Below, one piece after another: positions 8,733 through 16,576 of a DNA stretch of 64,000 nt (position 1 is its first letter; every line of letters starts with the position of its first letter). The position numbers and the translations under genes are program-made. Origin of the DNA: Granulicella sibirica (lineage in GTDB: Bacteria; Acidobacteriota; Terriglobia; Terriglobales; Acidobacteriaceae). The DNA is taken from positions 682,001 through 746,000 of the forward strand of contig NZ_RDSM01000003.1 of assembly GCF_004115155.1 (NCBI RefSeq), in the 5' to 3' direction. The notes beneath the pieces are model-generated. The model was not told the origin of the DNA, did no database searches, and was given only the letters and a program-made list of their open reading frames with translations.

Positions 8733-9842
8733 TTAGCGCCGGTATCCTCCGCCGCCGCCATGGCCTCCGCCTTCCCCGCCACGAGAGCCTCCACCGCTGG
8801 GAGCGCTCTGTGCACTTGGAGCCGAGAAGCTCCGCGTTTGCGGTTGAGCCTGCGGAGCCGGGCTGCTGGCAGGCCGGCTGTAGTTCTGCGCTGGCTGGCT
8901 CTGCGTCGGACGGCTATAGTTCTGCTGTCCGCTAGGCTGCGGATACCCGCCCTGCCTCTGACCAAAGCTTTGCTGTCCGCCCTGCTGGCGTCCATTGTTC
9001 TGCTCTCCGAAGTTCTGCGGAGTCGCAGGCCTCTGGTAGCCGTTCTGCACAGCAAACCCACGCTGCGTCGAATCGCCACCACCATAAGCAGGCCGGTTTA
9101 CATTCTGATTCCCGCCTTGATCCCCGCCCTGACCGAACCCGTTCTGCTGGGCTGTCCGGTTCTGGAAGTTGCCTCCGTTGTTGCTCGGCTGCGCCACGCG
9201 GTTCTGAAAATTCCCGTTATCGCGATTCGGCTGCGCGACCCGGTTCTGGAAGTTCCCACGATCGAACTCGCGTCCATTCACAGCCGCTCCACGATTCCCG
9301 GCAAACCCCCGACCTGCACCCGGATGATCGTCGAACGCCCGTCCACCGGGGTGATCATTCCCACCACGGTACGGCGTGTTGTAGACGTTGTGAATCCGGT
9401 TGAAGTCCAGGTGGTTGTAGCCCCGGTTATAGAAGAAGCGGCCGCTATTCCAGTAACCGCCATAGAAACCCGCCCCGAAGTAGCCGAAGCCGTAGTTGAT
9501 CCCGCCGTAGTAGCCAACGGTTGGTCCCCAGTACCCGGCGTTCCACACGTAGGCGTTGTTGTCATAACCCCAATATCCGGGAGTCCAGAGGGCGTTCTCG
9601 TAAGGAGCCTCGACCCACGCGCCATCGACCCAGAAGTAGCCGTCGTCGCCATAGGCCCAGTATCCCGGCGTCCAGATGTACCCGTCGCCAGGGCAAAGCG
9701 GCTGTTCGTAGACAGGGATCACCGGGGGCGCGATGCCGACGGAGAGGAAGATGCGGGCATGAGCTGCTGCGGGGGCGATGAGCGCGGCAGCGAGAACTGC
9801 GGCGCCGAGTGTTCTTTTGACCAGGTTCGTGATGTTTTTCAT
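8733..9842 (-). CDS. YXWGXW-repeat secreted protein with Asn/Gln-rich tail
   Basis: Exported protein of 369 residues. The start is ATG 9842, preceded by AGGGGAAGC; an in-frame start at 9947 lacks this and adds a non-protein-like leader. The signal peptide ends about residue 28 (APAAAHARI). Residues about 45-130 hold aromatic repeats of the YXWGXW/WXXGXW type (PGYWAYGDDGYFW, PGYWGYDNNAYVW, AGYWGPTVG), known from many proteobacterial and acidobacterial surface or periplasmic proteins of unsettled function. The remainder is low-complexity, rich in Asn, Gln, Gly and Ser. It includes three tandem copies of a unit near GNFQNRVAQP (about 9180-9265 of the window) and a glycine-rich end. Inferred surface or matrix role. 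Monocistronic by its own terminator. Confidence 0.8.
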   Translation of the reverse strand: MKNITNLVKRTLGAAVLAAALIAPAAAHARIFLSVGIAPPVIPVYEQPLCPGDGYIWTPGYWAYGDDGYFWVDGAWVEAPYENALWTPGYWGYDNNAYVWNAGYWGPTVGYYGGINYGFGYFGAGFYGGYWNSGRFFYNRGYNHLDFNRIHNVYNTPYRGGNDHPGGRAFDDHPGAGRGFAGNRGAAVNGREFDRGNFQNRVAQPNRDNGNFQNRVAQPSNNGGNFQNRTAQQNGFGQGGDQGGNQNVNRPAYGGGDSTQRGFAVQNGYQRPATPQNFGEQNNGRQQGGQQSFGQRQGGYPQPSGQQNYSRPTQSQPAQNYSRPASSPAPQAQPQTRSFSAPSAQSAPSGGGSRGGEGGGHGGGGGYRR

Positions 9843-9995
9843 GCTTCCCCTAACCGGGCGTTGCGGTAAAACCGCGACTGCGCGCCGAACGGATTTCCGG
9901 CCCGGTCTATCGTCTACCGGGTCCAGTGATCCTGTCCATAGAAACACGATGTCGTTCGATATGTTGCGGATAGCCCCGGCGCACTTTGTCCGCGC

Positions 9996-11447
9996 CTAGA
10001 AATCCGCGTCGTCGAAATCTTCCGGCTTGAACGGCTCATACGGCACCACCGATGTGTCCGCCTCCGGAATATCGAGGCTGCTCTCCGAGATCACCACCGT
10101 CTTCGCGTTCAAAAACTCTCGCATCCCCGCCGCCGACAACTCCCGCCCATATCCCGACCGCTTGATCCCCCCGAACGGCAGCGCCGGGTCGCTCACCACC
10201 ATCGAGTTCACGTACACCATCCCGCATTCCAGCTCCGCGATCAGCCTCTGCTGCTCCATCGCCTCTCGCGTCCACACCGAAGCCCCAAGCCCAAACGGCG
10301 TATCGTTCGCAAGCGCAATCGCCTCATCCATGTTCTTCACCCGGAAGAGCATCGCCACGGGCCCAAAGATCTCCTCGCGAAACACCGAAGCCGTCCTCGG
10401 CACATCCGCCAGAACCGTCGGCTCGAAGTAGTTGCCCTTGCCCAGCATCTTGGCCCCACCCGTCAGCAGCCGCGCTCCCGCGTCCACCGCCGCCTTCACC
10501 TGCGACTCGACGCCCGCAAGTATCCCCGCCGTTGCCAGCGGTCCAAGGTCCGTAGCCTCCTGCATCGGATCGCCCACCCGGATCGACTCCATTCCGTCCA
10601 CGAACCGTGCCGTGAACTCCTCGTACACCTCGTCCACCACGATGAATCGCTTCGCCGCAATGCACGACTGCCCTGAATTGATGCACCGCGCCTGCACCGC
10701 CGTCTCGGCCGCCAGCTTGATATCGGCCGATCCCATCACCACAAACGGATCGCTGCCGCCAAGCTCGAGCACAGACTTCTTGATCAGCCAACTCGCCAGC
10801 GCGCCCACTGCCTTCCCCGCCTGCGGACTCCCCGTGACGGTCACGGCGACGATGCGCTTGTCGCTCAGGATGCCTTCCACCTGTGGCACCTCTACCAGCA
10901 TCGCCTGCAGGGTCCCGCGCGGAAAGCCCGCGCGCCGCACCAGCGATTCGATCGCCAGCGCGCACTGCGGGACATTCGGAGCATGCTTCAACACCCCCAC
11001 ATTCCCAGCCATCAGCGCCGGAGCCAGGAAGCGAAACACCTGCCAGAACGGGAAGTTCCATGGCATCACCGCAAGCACTGGCCCAAGCGGCTCCCATCGC
11101 ACATAGCTGTGGTTCTGCGGAGTAGCGATAACCTCCGGCGCAAGCATCAACGCTGCGTGATCGGCATAGTATCGGCACACTGCCGCGCACTTCGCGATCT
11201 CGGCCCGTGCTGCCTTGATCGGCTTGCCCATCTCGGTCGTGATCAGCGCAGCAAGATCATCGACCTCCTGGTCGAGGATTGCCGCCAGCTTGCGCATGCA
11301 CAGCGTCCGATGAGCCAGCGGCACCCGCCGATAGGCCGCGAACGCCTCCGCTGCGAGCGCAAGCCTCTGCTGAATGGCCTCATCGGTCAGTGCGGGAAAA
11401 CTGCGAATCAGTGCGCCGGTCGCCGGATTGATCGATTCGATTGCCAT
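9996..11447 (-). CDS. NAD(P)-dependent succinate-semialdehyde-type aldehyde dehydrogenase
   Basis: Oxidises an aldehyde to an acid. The 483-residue product begins MAIESINPATGALI and carries the Sad/GabD-type motifs: PWNFPFW at the oxyanion/cofactor site, VTGSPQAGKAVG in the Rossmann part, VLELGGSDPFVV with the catalytic Glu, and NSGQSCIAAKRF with the nucleophilic Cys. It closes with PFGGIKRSGYGREL. The motif set is closest to succinate-semialdehyde dehydrogenase (Sad/YneI). It is the last gene of the leftward purine-degradation run, 71 bases after the ureidoglycolate amidohydrolase. The location raises the possibility of another semialdehyde as substrate, but that is inference only. Confidence 0.88.
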   Translation of the reverse strand: MAIESINPATGALIRSFPALTDEAIQQRLALAAEAFAAYRRVPLAHRTLCMRKLAAILDQEVDDLAALITTEMGKPIKAARAEIAKCAAVCRYYADHAALMLAPEVIATPQNHSYVRWEPLGPVLAVMPWNFPFWQVFRFLAPALMAGNVGVLKHAPNVPQCALAIESLVRRAGFPRGTLQAMLVEVPQVEGILSDKRIVAVTVTGSPQAGKAVGALASWLIKKSVLELGGSDPFVVMGSADIKLAAETAVQARCINSGQSCIAAKRFIVVDEVYEEFTARFVDGMESIRVGDPMQEATDLGPLATAGILAGVESQVKAAVDAGARLLTGGAKMLGKGNYFEPTVLADVPRTASVFREEIFGPVAMLFRVKNMDEAIALANDTPFGLGASVWTREAMEQQRLIAELECGMVYVNSMVVSDPALPFGGIKRSGYGRELSAAGMREFLNAKTVVISESSLDIPEADTSVVPYEPFKPEDFDDADF

Positions 11448-11518
11448 AGGTGGTGCGTTTACCCGGTCTTTCTACTCTGTGGCCGGCTAGGTCGATCGCA
11501 CGTGCGAAGCGCTGCCGG

Positions 11519-12823
11519 TCACGCTGAAGCTAGCTTAGCAAGCGTAAGCGCCAAAATACGCGTGCCCAGCGCGATGGACTCAGGAGAGGAATACTCATCG
11601 GGACGATGGCTCACTCCATTCCGGGAAGGAATGAAGATCATCGCAACCGGAGCAATCCGCGCCATGAACGACGAGTCGTGATAAGCCCGGCTCACCATCT
11701 TCTTCGCAACGATCTTCTCCGCCGCGCAAGCCTCTTCAATCGCCTGCACGATCCCCGCACCCGAAGTCGCAGGTGCATCGGCATTCACGAACTCTTCCTT
11801 GATCGTCACCGCCCGCCGTTCCGAGATCCCGTCAATATCCGCCCGGACCGACTGCATCACAGACTCCCGCCGCTCGGGATCGGTATCGCGAATATCAAGC
11901 TGCAGCGTCACCCGGCTCGGCACGCTGTTCACCGCGCCTGGATGAACATCGCATGTCCCGACAGTTGCAACCGTATCGTTCGTCCCCGACGCCGCATTGG
12001 CCGCAAGCGTATGCCGCTCGATTGACAGGATCACCTCCGAGGCCGCGCAAAGCGCATCCCGCCGATCCGGCATCAGCAAAGCCCCCGCATGCCCGCCGAC
12101 ACCCTCAATCGTGAAGCGATAACCAGCCGGAGCCGCGATGCTCGTCACAATCCCCAGCGGCATACCTTCCCGCTCGAGCAGCGGCCCCTGCTCGATATGC
12201 AACTCCACCCACCCCGCATAGTGCCCCGCCTCCAGCCGACACGACTCCAGCGGACCACAAAATCCTGCCTCCGCCCGCACCGTGGCGAGCGTCGCTCCAA
12301 CCTCTGCCTTCGGCATCAGGTCAGGCAGGGAATCGGCCCGCGCCGCATCCAGCACACCCGCGATCAACCGGCTCCCCAGGCATCCAATCCCAAACCGCGT
12401 CGGCTCCTCCGACGTCAGCAGCACAAGCTCGATCGACCGCAGCGGCTTGAGCCCCGCAGCCTTCAAAGCCCGCATCGCCTCCAGCCCACCCAGAACCCCG
12501 ACCGTCCCGTCATACATGCCCGCATGCGGAATCGCATCCACGTGCGATCCGCTAGCAATCGCCGCCAACTTCGGATCCGCACCCTCCCACCGGAAAAACG
12601 TATTCCCCACCGCATCCGCCCGAACCGAGAATCCTTCTTCGTCAGCAAGCCCCTTGAGCCACGCCCGGGCCGTGTGGTCGTCAGACGTAAACACAACCCG
12701 CGTCACTGCCGTCCCCACTGCGGAAGGCTCGACCGACGTCATCGTCGCCAGTTCCGCGAGCTCCCGCGAGAGCCTCGCTTCATCAATCTCGAATGCCGGC
12801 AGCACCGGCGCAGTCGTTGCCAT
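11519..12823 (-). CDS. Ureidoglycolate amidohydrolase (M20 family)
   Basis: Proposed to hydrolyse (S)-ureidoglycolate to glyoxylate, ammonia and CO2, the last step of the ureide pathway. The 434-residue M20 protein has the metal motifs GSHVDAIPHAGMYDG, TSEEPTRFGIGCLGSR, ELHIEQGP, GGHAGALLMPDRRDA and RAYHDSSFMARI, with IFIPSRNGVSHRPDEYSSP near the end. This exact motif set (SEEPTRFGI, HAGALLMP, YHDS.FMARI) is what I recall from plant ureidoglycolate amidohydrolase rather than allantoate amidohydrolase or beta-ureidopropionase. The position directly after allE, whose product it would consume, agrees. Start ATG 12823, 15 bases after allE. The alternative call is a generic Zn-dependent hydantoinase/carbamoylase. 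Confidence 0.82.
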   Translation of the reverse strand: MATTAPVLPAFEIDEARLSRELAELATMTSVEPSAVGTAVTRVVFTSDDHTARAWLKGLADEEGFSVRADAVGNTFFRWEGADPKLAAIASGSHVDAIPHAGMYDGTVGVLGGLEAMRALKAAGLKPLRSIELVLLTSEEPTRFGIGCLGSRLIAGVLDAARADSLPDLMPKAEVGATLATVRAEAGFCGPLESCRLEAGHYAGWVELHIEQGPLLEREGMPLGIVTSIAAPAGYRFTIEGVGGHAGALLMPDRRDALCAASEVILSIERHTLAANAASGTNDTVATVGTCDVHPGAVNSVPSRVTLQLDIRDTDPERRESVMQSVRADIDGISERRAVTIKEEFVNADAPATSGAGIVQAIEEACAAEKIVAKKMVSRAYHDSSFMARIAPVAMIFIPSRNGVSHRPDEYSSPESIALGTRILALTLAKLASA

Positions 12824-12838
12824 ACCGAACTCCCGTTC

Positions 12839-13582
12839 CTACGCCAGAGGGTGGCGATTGAAATCCTTGTAGATAAGATACTTTGCCGGCGTCTTTCCAA
12901 GCGCGCCGAACCACTGCGGACAGTACGGTCCCATCCAGATAAAGTCCCCAGCCGTCACCGGATACCAATGCTCCCCAAGCCGATAGATCCCGCCCCCCGC
13001 AAGCATCATCAGCCCATGCTCCATCACATGCACCTCAACCAAGCTGAGCGCCGCCCCCGGCGCATACGTCATCGTGTTCACCGCGAAGTCCTGGGCAAAA
13101 TCCGCAGGCAACAACGCCCGCACCTCGAGGCCCTCATCCCCCGCAAGAGGAACCCCTGCAACCGCCCTCTCATTCCCCGTAAACAAACGCGGCGGCACGA
13201 CATCGCCAACCCCGGTAAAAGGCTTTTCGATCACCTGTAATACGGCATCTGCGTTGGCGGTTATTGTGTGAGCGGTATCGGGTGGAATATAAGCAAACCC
13301 ATCTGCCGTTAGCTGCCGAAACGTAGCGTCGGAGGCAAGATCCACCGCACCATACACAACATAAACAAACCGCTGCACCCCGGCGAGCCCGCTCTCAGCG
13401 AGCACCCCACCTGCTTCCAACTCCACCGTGTACTGCGTAAACCCCGCCCCACCCGCCGGAGAAGCATGCACGATCGCCATCCCCTTCTCCAGTCCAGGCA
13501 AAGGAGTCCGGATAAACGCATCCGGCGTATGCAGAAGATGGTCCCGATGATGCGCACTGCGCGTATGTCCAAGATGATGCAT
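12839..13582 (-). CDS. allE: (S)-ureidoglycine aminohydrolase (bicupin)
   Basis: Releases ammonia from (S)-ureidoglycine, the unstable product of allantoate amidohydrolase, giving (S)-ureidoglycolate. The 247-residue protein is a two-cupin fold. The N-terminal cupin runs about 35-115 (FVYVVYGAVDL, GFAYIPPDTAHTI). The C-terminal metal-binding cupin runs about 165-240 (SLVEVHVMEHGLMML with Glu and His ligands, then DFIWMGPYCPQWFGA with the expected Gln). The ending NRHPLA matches the family. The gene sits between the two M20 amidohydrolases, upstream of the one proposed to use its product. It is 32 bases after allC. Confidence 0.92.
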   Translation of the reverse strand: MHHLGHTRSAHHRDHLLHTPDAFIRTPLPGLEKGMAIVHASPAGGAGFTQYTVELEAGGVLAESGLAGVQRFVYVVYGAVDLASDATFRQLTADGFAYIPPDTAHTITANADAVLQVIEKPFTGVGDVVPPRLFTGNERAVAGVPLAGDEGLEVRALLPADFAQDFAVNTMTYAPGAALSLVEVHVMEHGLMMLAGGGIYRLGEHWYPVTAGDFIWMGPYCPQWFGALGKTPAKYLIYKDFNRHPLA

Positions 13583-13614
13583 AGTCCCTCGTTCCCGAAA
13601 CAGTCCCTCGTTCC

Positions 13615-14847
13615 CTAATAAGCCGCAGCCACCAGCCTCACAAACTCGACCCCCACCGCAAGCGCCGCGTCAACATCCTCCAGCAGAACATCCTCATCCG
13701 GATGATGACTAATCCCCCCCGGACTCCGCACAAACAGCATCACCGAAGCAACATGTGGAGCCACGATCATCGCATCATGGCCCGCCCCACTGGCAAGCAG
13801 CACCGGCGCTTCCCCGATGTTGCGCATCGCCTCCTCCAGCATCCCCGTCAACCCCACATCCAAACCAACCGCAGCCTGCTCCATCAGCACCCGATGCGAC
13901 ACCGCAACCCCACGCTTAGCACCCGCCGAAGCAGCCGCATCCATCAACCGCCCAACTGCTTCGCCACGAACCCAATCCTCCGCATGCCGCACATCCAGCA
14001 GCGCCGTCACCTTACCCGGAACAACATTCCCAGCCCCCGGAAACGCCTCGATCCGTCCAACGGTCGCCACCAGCCCATCCGTCCCGCGAGCTAACTCTTC
14101 CACCGCAACCACCCACGCCGAAGCTGCGGCCAGAGCATCCCGGCGAAGATGCATCGGCGTAGTCCCCGCATGATTGCTGTGTCCGGCGAACGTAAACTCC
14201 AGCCGAGTCTGCCCCACCAGGGCCGTCACCACGCCAAGCGCCCGCCCTAGACTCTCGAGCACTGGACCCTGCTCGATATGAAACTCCAGGTAGCCCTTTG
14301 TCACCGGAGATAGGCGCGCTTCCCCCATCCGTGACGGGTCAAGCCCGAATCCCCGCACCGCATCCGAAACTGTAACTGCGTTTGTATCTTTTACCCCAAG
14401 CGTCATTTCATCCAGAGTCCCCACAAGAGCCATACTCCCCAGGAAAGGCCTCCGAAACCGAACCCCTTCCTCTTCCGAGAACCCAATCACCTCGATCGCA
14501 ATGGGCAAGCCTGCGCCCGCGAAAGCCTCAACGACAGCAATTCCAAGCATTACCCCAAGAATCCCATCGAACGCCCCCGCATTCGGAACCGTATCGAGAT
14601 GTGAAGCGATGATCAGCCGAGGCGCCCCAGCACCCCCAAACACCCCACGCACATTCCCAATCGCATCGACGGTCACCGCCATCCCCGCGCTCGTCATCCA
14701 TCCCGCAACCAGCCTGTGAACCTCACGCATCGGCTCCGACAGAAAAGTCCGCGTAGTCTCCCCAGCAACCTCGGAGTAAGCCGCCAACTCGCGGCACCGC
14801 GCCACCACCCGCGCCGCCATCTCCCGCCTATCGCTCAGCTTGATCAT
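13615..14847 (-). CDS. allC: Allantoate amidohydrolase (M20 family)
   Basis: Cleaves allantoate to ureidoglycine, ammonia and CO2 using two metal ions. The 410-residue product shows the AllC/hydantoinase-carbamoylase signatures: ASHLDTVPNAGAFDGILG, GFSEEEGVRFRRPFLGS, LEFHIEQGPVLE, FAGHSNHAGTTPMHLRRDA in the dimerisation domain, and ASGAGHDAM with PGGISHHPDE at the C-terminal end. It differs clearly in sequence from the neighbouring ureidoglycolate amidohydrolase, so this is not a tandem duplication but two family branches with successive roles. The start directly abuts the uricase stop (14848), which indicates translational coupling. Confidence 0.92.
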   Translation of the reverse strand: MIKLSDRREMAARVVARCRELAAYSEVAGETTRTFLSEPMREVHRLVAGWMTSAGMAVTVDAIGNVRGVFGGAGAPRLIIASHLDTVPNAGAFDGILGVMLGIAVVEAFAGAGLPIAIEVIGFSEEEGVRFRRPFLGSMALVGTLDEMTLGVKDTNAVTVSDAVRGFGLDPSRMGEARLSPVTKGYLEFHIEQGPVLESLGRALGVVTALVGQTRLEFTFAGHSNHAGTTPMHLRRDALAAASAWVVAVEELARGTDGLVATVGRIEAFPGAGNVVPGKVTALLDVRHAEDWVRGEAVGRLMDAAASAGAKRGVAVSHRVLMEQAAVGLDVGLTGMLEEAMRNIGEAPVLLASGAGHDAMIVAPHVASVMLFVRSPGGISHHPDEDVLLEDVDAALAVGVEFVRLVAAAY

Positions 14848-15738
14848 CTACTCGCGCCGCAGCCGAGCCTCGATCGTCCCATGCGGCTCATCCGTCGGCA
14901 CGAAGATCTCGTTCGGATTATCCTGCCCGAACCGGCTCAGGTCGACCAGAAGGCAATGCTTGTTCGGCATCACCATGTGTATCTCCTCGATCGCGTCGAA
15001 CCCGTTCAGCGCCGCCTCCGCCATGGCAAACAGCGTATGTTGCACCGACAGGCTCTCATGATCCGCGAACGCCTTCAGCATTGTCTCGCGCACATCATGG
15101 TGCAGCGCCTTGAAGTCGATGTCGGTGCCACACGTTACCGCCTCGATGTAGTTCCAGTCCGCCGAAACCGCCGTCCCAAACAGCCGGTCGTTCGTCTCCT
15201 TCAGCGTCGTCAGCGAGTCCTTGATATACCCCTCGAAGCCCGACTTGGCTGTCTTCATCACCACTAACTCTTCGAAGCCCGAGTTGATCGTGCAGTCCCT
15301 CGACCGCTCCAGTCGAAGCCGCGTCACCTGGCGCTCGTTGCTCCCACGCAGGAACGAATCCGGATGCGGCTGACCATCGACGGTAAGCCTCTTCCAAAGC
15401 ACGCTTTCCACCTTGACGAGCACAGCCGACACCTGCGAATTCCGCTCCAGCAGAAACGAAGCCAACTCCCCCGCGAACTTCTCAATACTCGTCGCCGATG
15501 ACGACCGCGCCAGCGAGTACACAGTGTTCTTCATCGTGTCCGTCGGCAGCAGGTTGCTGTTATCCCCAACGCGGTGCGCCGAGTCGAAGTCCCCTTCGAG
15601 CAGCACCTCGACCGTCCACTCATACAAATCATGGTGCCCGTTATGCCGCGTCACCTTCACCAGCCGAACGCGCGACTTGCCGTAGCGATTCTCAATCAGC
15701 TCAATCAAGTTAGGTCCCCCGATAAGTCGTATATCCAT
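14848..15738 (-). CDS. Urate oxidase (cofactor-free uricase)
   Basis: Oxidises urate with O2 to 5-hydroxyisourate and H2O2 without a cofactor. The 296-residue single-domain product has the tandem T-fold features: GKSRVRLVKVTRH with the catalytic Lys near the N-terminus, FDSAHRVGDNSNLLPTDTMKNTVY (Thr of the catalytic dyad), LLERNSQVSAVLVKVE, VLKTAKSGFEGY-like VMKTAKSGFEGYIKD, and IEEIHMVMPNKHCLLVDLSRFG near the end. Length matches stand-alone uricases (about 290-300), unlike the PucL fusion with a decarboxylase domain. Its ATG lies 29 bases inside the 3' end of uraH in another frame. Followed at once by allC. Confidence 0.94.
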   Translation of the reverse strand: MDIRLIGGPNLIELIENRYGKSRVRLVKVTRHNGHHDLYEWTVEVLLEGDFDSAHRVGDNSNLLPTDTMKNTVYSLARSSSATSIEKFAGELASFLLERNSQVSAVLVKVESVLWKRLTVDGQPHPDSFLRGSNERQVTRLRLERSRDCTINSGFEELVVMKTAKSGFEGYIKDSLTTLKETNDRLFGTAVSADWNYIEAVTCGTDIDFKALHHDVRETMLKAFADHESLSVQHTLFAMAEAALNGFDAIEEIHMVMPNKHCLLVDLSRFGQDNPNEIFVPTDEPHGTIEARLRRE

Positions 15739-16051
15739 TAGCCGTCAGCAGGAGAGGGATATGGTAGTGCGCCTGTCCCGCCTCGACCGTAAACACGATC
15801 TGCACATACGGATAAAGTCCCGGCACTTCTTGCGCCTCATAATACGAAGCCGTATCGAAGTGAACGATATACACTCCCGGCGTCAGTGCCTCATCCTCCG
15901 GCAGCAAAGACCTGCACCGGCCATCTGCATCGGTCACCATCTGGTTCAACGGAACCCACCGTTTGTTTTCTCCCGCACGCGCCAGCGACACGGGAACATT
16001 GGCGGCGGGACGGCCGAGCGAGGTATCGAGGATATGTGTCGAAATGCCCAT
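15710..16051 (-). CDS. uraH: 5-hydroxyisourate hydrolase
   Basis: Transthyretin-fold enzyme that opens 5-hydroxyisourate to OHCU, the second step after uricase. The product is 113 residues, the usual length. It starts ISTHILDTSLGRPA (catalytic His and Arg region), contains GVYIVHFDTASYY and HYHIPLLLTANGYTTYRGT. The family signature normally ends YRGS; here Ser is Thr, a conservative change. There is no signal peptide, so it is cytoplasmic. It lies ten bases after uraD, and its last 29 bases are shared with the start of the uricase gene. Confidence 0.94.
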   Translation of the reverse strand: MGISTHILDTSLGRPAANVPVSLARAGENKRWVPLNQMVTDADGRCRSLLPEDEALTPGVYIVHFDTASYYEAQEVPGLYPYVQIVFTVEAGQAHYHIPLLLTANGYTTYRGT

Positions 16052-16061
16052 CGTGGTTCCT

Positions 16062-16568
16062 TCAGTCCTGTTCCAGCCACTTCCGCAGGCGGAGTTGGGT
16101 AATCTGTCGTTGCTGTTCCGCGGCCTCGAGCAGTTCCGTCTCGGGGTCGTTCTTCATGCGTTGGTGCAAAATCGCAAGCATCTCCGTGGCCGACCTGCCG
16201 GTAGCACAGACGATAAAGATACGCTGAAACCGATCCTCATAAGCCCTGTTGCCTTCAGCCAGAGCAGCCTTGGCAAGCTCATCCGGGTTAGCCGCACTCT
16301 GCTCCCCATCCGACCACGCAAGCGACTGCGCCGTCGCCACGGCATGCTTCTGCCCAATCCGCGGATGGCTCGCAAAAGCCTCCAGCCAAGCCTCGCGCGG
16401 TAACTCCCTCCACACCACGTCCGATAACTCGTACAAAGCGTCAGCCGTCTCTACCGGACGAGCAGCAGCTACCCCCGCAGCCCAGGCAGTCGACCCGCAG
16501 CAGGGAAGGATCGCCGCAGCGGCAGCATCGGGAGCAAGCGCGTTCCATCGATTGAGCATCGGCGGCAT
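16062..16568 (-). CDS. uraD: OHCU decarboxylase
   Basis: Stereospecific decarboxylation of 2-oxo-4-hydroxy-4-carboxy-5-ureidoimidazoline to (S)-allantoin. The 168-residue all-helical protein has the CCGSTAWA segment, the active-site FASHPRIGQKH (conserved His and Arg), and the YEDRFQRIFIVCATGRSA motif typical of UraD. It ends in the RLRKWLEQD helix. Second gene of the leftward operon, eight bases after allB and ten before uraH. It is a separate protein here rather than fused to uricase as in Bacillus PucL. Confidence 0.94.
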   Translation of the reverse strand: MPPMLNRWNALAPDAAAAAILPCCGSTAWAAGVAAARPVETADALYELSDVVWRELPREAWLEAFASHPRIGQKHAVATAQSLAWSDGEQSAANPDELAKAALAEGNRAYEDRFQRIFIVCATGRSATEMLAILHQRMKNDPETELLEAAEQQRQITQLRLRKWLEQD

Positions 16569-16576
16569 AGGCTCGA

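Noticed and set aside
12089..13240. 383-codon rightward open frame across allE and the ureidoglycolate amidohydrolase gene
   Set aside because: Arg/Pro/His-rich shadow running across two real genes and their junction.
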